Under the pieces are notes generated by a model. The model made no database searches. It saw nothing but the letters and a program-made list of their open reading frames with translations, and had not been told where the DNA came from. The position numbers were made by a program, and so were the translations under genes. Positions 59,632 through 64,000 of a stretch of DNA of 64,000 bases are shown one piece after another. Position 1 is the first letter of the stretch. Every line of letters starts with the position of its first letter. This DNA is from VRUE01 sp963712595 (GTDB taxonomy: Bacteria > Actinomycetota > Thermoleophilia > Solirubrobacterales > 70-9), in the NCBI GenBank assembly GCA_963712595.1, contig CAVQIM010000004.1, positions 186,001 through 250,000 of the forward strand, written 5' to 3'.

Positions 59632-60378
59632 ATGCGGGGGCTGTGGCGAAAGCTGACATTCCCGGCCCGGCGCTGGCCGCGGCTCTTCAAGCTGTCGTTG
59701 GCGGGGTCCCTCGCGCTTGTCGCGACCATTGTCGGCGCCAACGCATACATCCTGCTCAGCACCTCCGGTAAGGCGACCGCCAACGTCGCCGACGTGCCCC
59801 ATGCTCAGGTGGCGATCGTGCCCGGCGCCCTGGTCGAGCCCAGCGGAAAGATGAGCGCGATACTCGCCGATCGCGTGCGGCAGGCCGAGGCCCTTTGGCG
59901 GGCGGGGAAGGTCGATCGCATCCTCGTTTCCGGCGACCACAACACCTGGGGCTACGACGAGCCGGACACGATGCGCAAGGCCCTGGTCGCCGACGGCGTC
60001 CCGGGAAGAGTGGTCTTCGAGGACCATGCCGGCTTCGACACCTGGGCGACGATGGTCCGGGCTCGCGGCATCTTTGGCGTCCACGACGCGGTTGTCGTCA
60101 CCCAGGGCTTCCATATGCCCAGGGCTCTCTACCTTGCCGACGCCGCCGGCATCGACGCGACCGGCCTCACGGCGGACCTCCACCGGTGGGGCTACCAGGG
60201 CAGGAAGAGCGAAGTGCGCGAGGTGCTGTCGCGGGTCAAGGCCATCGCCGACACCGCGCTCGATACCCCGGCAATGGGTGGCCCGTCGATTCCGATCGCT
60301 GGCGACGGGCGAGTCAGCTGGGGCCCGCCGCCGCCTCCTGGGACGCCGCCGGCTGGCTCACCGGGCCGCAGCAGCTAG
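59632..60378 (+). CDS. DUF218 (YdcF/SanA-type) membrane-anchored protein
   Basis: A 248-residue protein with an N-terminal basic head, one membrane helix (about residues 22-44) and an extracytoplasmic DUF218 domain. Key parts are HAQVAIVPGALV, ADRVRQAEALWRAGKVDRILVSGDHN, GYDEPDTMRKALVADGVP, FEDHAGFDTWATMVRARGIF and VVVTQGFHMPRALYLADA. SanA-type proteins influence envelope integrity and vancomycin resistance in enterobacteria. It is convergent with sufS, overlapping by 4 bases at the stops. The C-terminal tail is proline-rich. Confidence 0.82.
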   Translation: MRGLWRKLTFPARRWPRLFKLSLAGSLALVATIVGANAYILLSTSGKATANVADVPHAQVAIVPGALVEPSGKMSAILADRVRQAEALWRAGKVDRILVSGDHNTWGYDEPDTMRKALVADGVPGRVVFEDHAGFDTWATMVRARGIFGVHDAVVVTQGFHMPRALYLADAAGIDATGLTADLHRWGYQGRKSEVREVLSRVKAIADTALDTPAMGGPSIPIAGDGRVSWGPPPPPGTPPAGSPGRSS

Positions 60379-61640
60379 AGCGCGAAGACCTTGCGGGCGT
60401 CGTGGAGGCCCTCGACCAGGCGGTCGATCTCCTCCGGGGTGGTGTAGACGCCGAAGCTGGCGCGAGCGGTGGCGGCGACGCCGAGGCGGTCCATCAGCAC
60501 CTGGGCGCAGTGGTGGCCGGCGCGGACGGCGACCCCGTGGCGGTCGAGGATCTCGGAGACGTCGTGGGCGTGGACTCCCTCCAGCTCGAAGGAGACGGGG
60601 CCGATGCGCTCGGGTCCTCGCGGTGGCCCAAAGACGCGAAGGCCGGGCACGTCCTCGAGTCGCTCCAGGGTGTAGTCGGTGATCTCGCGCTCGTGCTCCA
60701 GCACCGCCTCCATGCCCAGCCCGTCGAGCCAGCGCAGTGCCGAGGCCATGCCGATCGCCTGCGCGATCGCTGGGGTGCCTGCCTCGAAACGCGCCGGTGG
60801 ATCGGCGTAGGTCGTGCCCTCGCGGGTGACCTTGCGGATCATCGAGCCGCCGCCGAGGAAGGGCGGCATCGCGCGCAGCAGATCGAGCTTGGCCCAGAGC
60901 GCGCCGATCCCGGTCGGCGCGTAGAGCTTGTGGCCGGTGACGGCGTAGAAGTCGACGCCCAGCTCAGCGACGTCGACCGTCATCTTCGGCGCCGACTGGG
61001 CGCCGTCGGCGAGGACCAGCGCCCCCGCCTCGTGCGCCAGCCGCGAGATCTCCGCCAGGGGGTTCTCGGTTCCGAGCACGTTGGAGACGTGAGCCACCGC
61101 GACTAGCTTCGGCCCGCGCTCGAGCAGCGCCGCGAAGGCGTCCATGTCGAGCAGGCCGTCCTCGGTGATCGGCGCCCAATCGATCGTCGCTCCGACGCGC
61201 TCGCCGAGCTGCTGCCAGGGGACGACGTTGGAGTGGTGCTCCATCTCGGTGAGCAGGATGCGGTCGCCTGTGCCCACGTTGGCATCCCCCCACGCTCGCG
61301 CGACCAGGTTGATCGCCTCGGTCGCGTTGCGGACGAAGGCGACCTCGCGCCGATCGGCGGCACCGAGGTGGTCGGCAACCGTCGCCCGCGCGCCCTCGTA
61401 GGCCGCCGTCGCCTCGGCCGAGAGCGTGTGCGAGCCGCGGTGGACGTTGGAGTGATGGGAGCGCTCGTAGCGATCGACCGCCTGGATCGAGGCAAGTACC
61501 CGCTGGGCACTGGCGCCGCTGTCGAGGTAGGCGACGGGGTGGCCGTGGATCTCCCGCTCCAGCGCTGGGAAGGCGGCGCGGACCTTCTCGATCGGGAACG
61601 CCGAGGCGGGGGAGGAGCGCTTTGTCGTCGTCGGCTCCAT
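60375..61640 (-). CDS. sufS: Cysteine desulfurase SufS
   Basis: A 421-residue PLP enzyme that takes sulfur from cysteine for cluster assembly. The PLP lysine is K238 (VTGHKLYAP) and the persulfide cysteine is C378 (RAGHHCAQVLM). Other marks: LDSGASAQRVL, REVAFVRNATEAINLVA and TEMEHHSNVVPWQ. It follows sufC by 11 bases in the rrf2-sufC-sufS block. The gene is complete and of normal length. Confidence 0.94.
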   Translation of the reverse strand: MEPTTTKRSSPASAFPIEKVRAAFPALEREIHGHPVAYLDSGASAQRVLASIQAVDRYERSHHSNVHRGSHTLSAEATAAYEGARATVADHLGAADRREVAFVRNATEAINLVARAWGDANVGTGDRILLTEMEHHSNVVPWQQLGERVGATIDWAPITEDGLLDMDAFAALLERGPKLVAVAHVSNVLGTENPLAEISRLAHEAGALVLADGAQSAPKMTVDVAELGVDFYAVTGHKLYAPTGIGALWAKLDLLRAMPPFLGGGSMIRKVTREGTTYADPPARFEAGTPAIAQAIGMASALRWLDGLGMEAVLEHEREITDYTLERLEDVPGLRVFGPPRGPERIGPVSFELEGVHAHDVSEILDRHGVAVRAGHHCAQVLMDRLGVAATARASFGVYTTPEEIDRLVEGLHDARKVFAL

Positions 61641-61651
61641 GGTCTCCGGGG

Positions 61652-62431
61652 TCAGGCAGAGGCGCCCGCCGCCTCGACCTCCTCGCGAATCCAGCCGTAG
61701 CCCTTCTCCTCTAGCACGGAGACCAGCTCCGGGCCGCCCTCTTTGACGATCCGCCCCTCGAACATGACGTGGACGAAGTCGGGCTTGACCATGTGCAGGA
61801 TGCGCTGGTAGTGGGTGATGATCAGGACGCCCATCTCGGGGCCGGCGAACTTGTTGACGCCCTCGGCCACGGTGCGCAGGGCGTCGATGTCGAGCCCCGA
61901 ATCGGTCTCGTCGAGCACGGCGATCTCCGGCCGCAGGAGCGCCAGCTGCAGCAGCTCCATCCGCTTCTTCTCCCCGCCAGAGAAGCCCTCGTTGAGGTAG
62001 CGGCTGGAGAAGTCTTTGGGGATGTTCGCCAGCGCCATCGCCTCCTGTGCGACCTTGGCGAAGTCTTTGATCTTGATCTGCTCCTCGCCGCGCGCCTCGC
62101 GGTGGGCGTTGATCACCATCCGCAGGTACTTGCTGACGGAGACGCCGGGGATCGAGACCGGGTACTGGAAGGCCATGAAGAGCCCTGCGCGCGAGCGCTC
62201 GTCGGGGTCGGCCTCGGTCATGTCCTCGCCCTTGAACGTGATCGTTCCCTCGGTCACCTCCAGCGCCGGGTGACCCATGATCGCGTTGGCCAGGGTCGAC
62301 TTGCCCGATCCGTTCGGTCCCATCAGCGCGTGGACCTTGCCCTTCTCGACGTCGAGGTCGAGACCGCGGAGGATCTCCTTGTCCTCGGCGCTCACGTGCA
62401 GGTTGCGAATTTCCAGCTCAGCCAATTTCAC
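61652..62431 (-). CDS. sufC: Fe-S assembly ATPase SufC
   Basis: A 259-residue ABC-type ATPase with a GTG start. Walker A is GPNGSGKSTLANAIMG, the signature is GFSGGEKKRMELLQLALL, and Walker B is IAVLDETDSGLDID. It energises SufB-SufD during cluster assembly. It lies 30 bases after the rrf2 regulator gene and 11 bases before sufS. The length and motifs are typical. Confidence 0.95.
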   Translation of the reverse strand: MKLAELEIRNLHVSAEDKEILRGLDLDVEKGKVHALMGPNGSGKSTLANAIMGHPALEVTEGTITFKGEDMTEADPDERSRAGLFMAFQYPVSIPGVSVSKYLRMVINAHREARGEEQIKIKDFAKVAQEAMALANIPKDFSSRYLNEGFSGGEKKRMELLQLALLRPEIAVLDETDSGLDIDALRTVAEGVNKFAGPEMGVLIITHYQRILHMVKPDFVHVMFEGRIVKEGGPELVSVLEEKGYGWIREEVEAAGASA

Positions 62432-62461
62432 TCCGTTTCTGGTTTTGGAAGGTCGGGCGGG

Positions 62462-62938
62462 TCAGGCGGCCGTGCCGACGGGCGTCGCCCGCTCGGCGCC
62501 GGCACCGGGGCCGGCGAACTGCACCAGCTCGGCCAGGGTCGTGCCGGACAGGGCTTTGGTGACGCCGCCCTGCACCCGGGTCCACAGCAGCTTGGTCGCG
62601 CAGGCGCGGTCGCCGTCCTCCTCGTGGGAGCAGAGCACTTTGCCGTCTGGCGCGTCGTGAAAGCACTCCATCGGGGCGATCTGCCCTTCCAGGGCCTCGA
62701 CGACGGCGTCCATCGTGATCTCCTCCGCCGGTTTCGCCAGGCGGTAGCCACCGTGCGCGCCACGGGTCGAGGTGACCAGGCCCGCCTTGCGCAGGCGTGC
62801 GACTAGGTGCTCGAGGTAGGAGAGCGGCAGGCGCTCGGCCTCGGCGACGGCGCTGAGCGAGATCGGCGCCGAGCCGGGCTGGCGGCCCAGCTCGACCATC
62901 AGGCGAACGCCGTACTCGGCTTTGGTCGAGAACAACAT
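62462..62938 (-). CDS. Rrf2-family Fe-S transcriptional regulator (IscR/SufR-like)
   Basis: A 158-residue winged-helix regulator of the suf operon. The DNA-binding part is SLSAVAEAERLPLSYLEHLVARLRKAGLVTSTRGAHGGYRL. The three cluster cysteines are C92, C103 and C113 (PMECFHDAP, VLCSHEEDGD, RACATK), as in IscR. It probably represses suf when its cluster is bound. It is first in the rrf2-sufC-sufS block; the ATG at 62938 seems close to the promoter (TAGGAT 8 bases upstream), so the mRNA may be leaderless. Confidence 0.9.
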   Translation of the reverse strand: MLFSTKAEYGVRLMVELGRQPGSAPISLSAVAEAERLPLSYLEHLVARLRKAGLVTSTRGAHGGYRLAKPAEEITMDAVVEALEGQIAPMECFHDAPDGKVLCSHEEDGDRACATKLLWTRVQGGVTKALSGTTLAELVQFAGPGAGAERATPVGTAA

Positions 62939-62965
62939 CGCCTTAAATCCTACTGAAGCGGTCGG

Positions 62966-64000
62966 TTATGCGGCTTCCGTCGCGGCCTGCTTGCCGAGCT
63001 CCACATGGGCGCGGCTGTCGCTACCGCGGATCAGGACCAGCGTCAGCACGAAACCGAGCAGGGCGATCAGTGAGCCGCCAAGGAAGGCGGACTGGAATCC
63101 GTCGGTCAGGGCGCTGAGGTGATTCGAGCCGGAGGAGGCCGCGTCGCTGGTGCTGGAGATCGCTACGGCCGAGAGAACCGCAAGGCCGAGGGCTCCGCCG
63201 ATCTGCTGAGAGGTGTTGATCAGCCCACTGGCGAGGCCGGCCTCGTTTTCCTCGACGCCCGAGACCGCCGCGATCGTCGTCGTCACGAAGGCGAAGCCCA
63301 GCCCGGCGGCAGCGAACAGCGAAGGCCCGAGGATGTCGGTGGTGAAGCTGCCGCCAACCGACACCCGGCTGAACCAGGCCAGGCCGACGACGATGAAGAG
63401 GAGGCCCGCGGCGAGCACCGGCTTGTAGCCGAGTTTGGTTACGAGCTGGGATGCGATCCCCGCCGAGGCCATGATCACCAGGGCGAGCGGCAGGTAGGAG
63501 AGCCCGGCGTGGATCGCGCTGTAGCCGAGCACCTGCTGCATATAGAGGGAGATGAAGAAGAACATCGAGAAGAGCGAGGCGCCGACGAGCAGCCCGACCA
63601 CGTTGGCTCCGGTCAGCGTCCTGATCCGGAAGATCGAGAACGGCACCAGGGGTTTGGCCGCGCGCAGCTCGATCGCGACGAACGCCGCCAGCAGCAGGGC
63701 GGAGAGCGCGATCAGGCCGATCGTCTGGGTCGATCCCCAGCCGGCATCGTTGGCGTCGACGAGGGCGTAGACCAGGATCGAGAGGGCGGCGGTGACGGTG
63801 ACCGCGCCGGCGACGTCGAAGGCGCGTGTCTGGGACTCGGCGCGCGTTTCGGCGAGAAGCCGGGGCGCGAGCGCGAAGGCGATCAGGCTGACCGGCACGT
63901 TGACCCAGAGCACCCACTCCCAGCCGAGGCCGTCGGTGAGCACGCCGCCGAGTAGGACGCCGGCGGCGCCGCCCGAACCGGCGACCGCCCCCCAGACCCC
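62966..64000 (-). CDS. MFS transporter, DHA2 (EmrB/QacA) type, C-terminal part (truncated by window edge)
   Basis: 344 residues are visible; the N-terminus lies beyond 64000. The first visible residues (GVWGAVAGSGGAAGVLLGGV) are motif C of drug/proton antiporters, followed by WEWVLWVNVPVSLIAFALA. About nine further membrane helices follow. The ending (SDSRAHVELGKQAATEAA) is hydrophilic. The 14-helix DHA2 group exports drugs or metabolites. The gene ends 28 bases before rrf2 and on the same strand. Confidence 0.85.
   Translation of the reverse strand, partial: GVWGAVAGSGGAAGVLLGGVLTDGLGWEWVLWVNVPVSLIAFALAPRLLAETRAESQTRAFDVAGAVTVTAALSILVYALVDANDAGWGSTQTIGLIALSALLLAAFVAIELRAAKPLVPFSIFRIRTLTGANVVGLLVGASLFSMFFFISLYMQQVLGYSAIHAGLSYLPLALVIMASAGIASQLVTKLGYKPVLAAGLLFIVVGLAWFSRVSVGGSFTTDILGPSLFAAAGLGFAFVTTTIAAVSGVEENEAGLASGLINTSQQIGGALGLAVLSAVAISSTSDAASSGSNHLSALTDGFQSAFLGGSLIALLGFVLTLVLIRGSDSRAHVELGKQAATEAA

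Overview
The window is high-GC chromosomal DNA from an actinobacterium. The best guess for the lineage is class Thermoleophilia (order Solirubrobacterales). Two secreted proteins (9724-10248 and 36444-37163) share an N-terminus of the form SPA-hydrophobic-AGTxYA followed by lysine-rich short repeats, which I associate with that class. A WS/DGAT acyltransferase, an F420-type luciferase-like oxidoreductase, a MarP-type protease and many GTG/TTG starts also fit an actinobacterium. The lineage is inferred; no 16S rRNA or other marker is present. I see no rRNA, tRNA, CRISPR array, prophage or complete insertion sequence.

Layout. 0-2.8 kb: end of a membrane protein, a cobalamin-binding-type protein, a CNNM/CBS/CorC protein and a small orphan. 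2.8-14 kb: fatty-acid oxidation genes (3-hydroxyacyl-CoA dehydrogenase, thiolase, a probable alpha2-beta2 acyl-CoA dehydrogenase pair, an F420-type oxidoreductase and a further acyl-CoA dehydrogenase), mixed with an alkyltransferase-like protein, a cell-wall-repeat protein operon and an MBL hydrolase. 14-17 kb: CDF metal exporter, M23 peptidase and a low-complexity membrane protein. 17.2-22.2 kb: lysA-hom-thrC-thrB, split by a DUF4258/DUF2283 pair. 22-29 kb: beta-propeller protein, cupin and a very large gltB. 29-37.7 kb: FHA protein, SRPBCC protein, lipoprotein, penicillin-binding protein, marP, HxlR regulator, xseAB and a secreted repeat protein. 37.7-44.3 kb: an AddA/AddB-like recombination nuclease pair. 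44-52 kb: assorted metabolic and membrane genes, a cluster of tiny membrane proteins, fxsA, WS/DGAT and ispH. 53-55 kb: cupredoxin and polytopic membrane protein operon. 55.3-62.9 kb: a SUF iron-sulfur cluster system in two blocks (rrf2-sufC-sufS plus sufU, then Rieske-sufB-sufD). The right end holds a truncated MFS transporter.

The most unusual content is between the genes. Several intergenic elements have long self-complementary arms that differ in sequence from copy to copy, around conserved cores. There are three A-type copies, three B-type copies, one C-type element and a set of simple hairpins, three of which share a short loop motif. Two A-type copies flank marP in opposite orientation. 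A separate 93-nt repeat (E) occurs twice with conserved ends, once across the xseA/xseB junction. A palindromic operator motif is shared by the thiolase promoter and a distant acyl-CoA dehydrogenase promoter, which suggests one TetR-type fatty-acid regulon.
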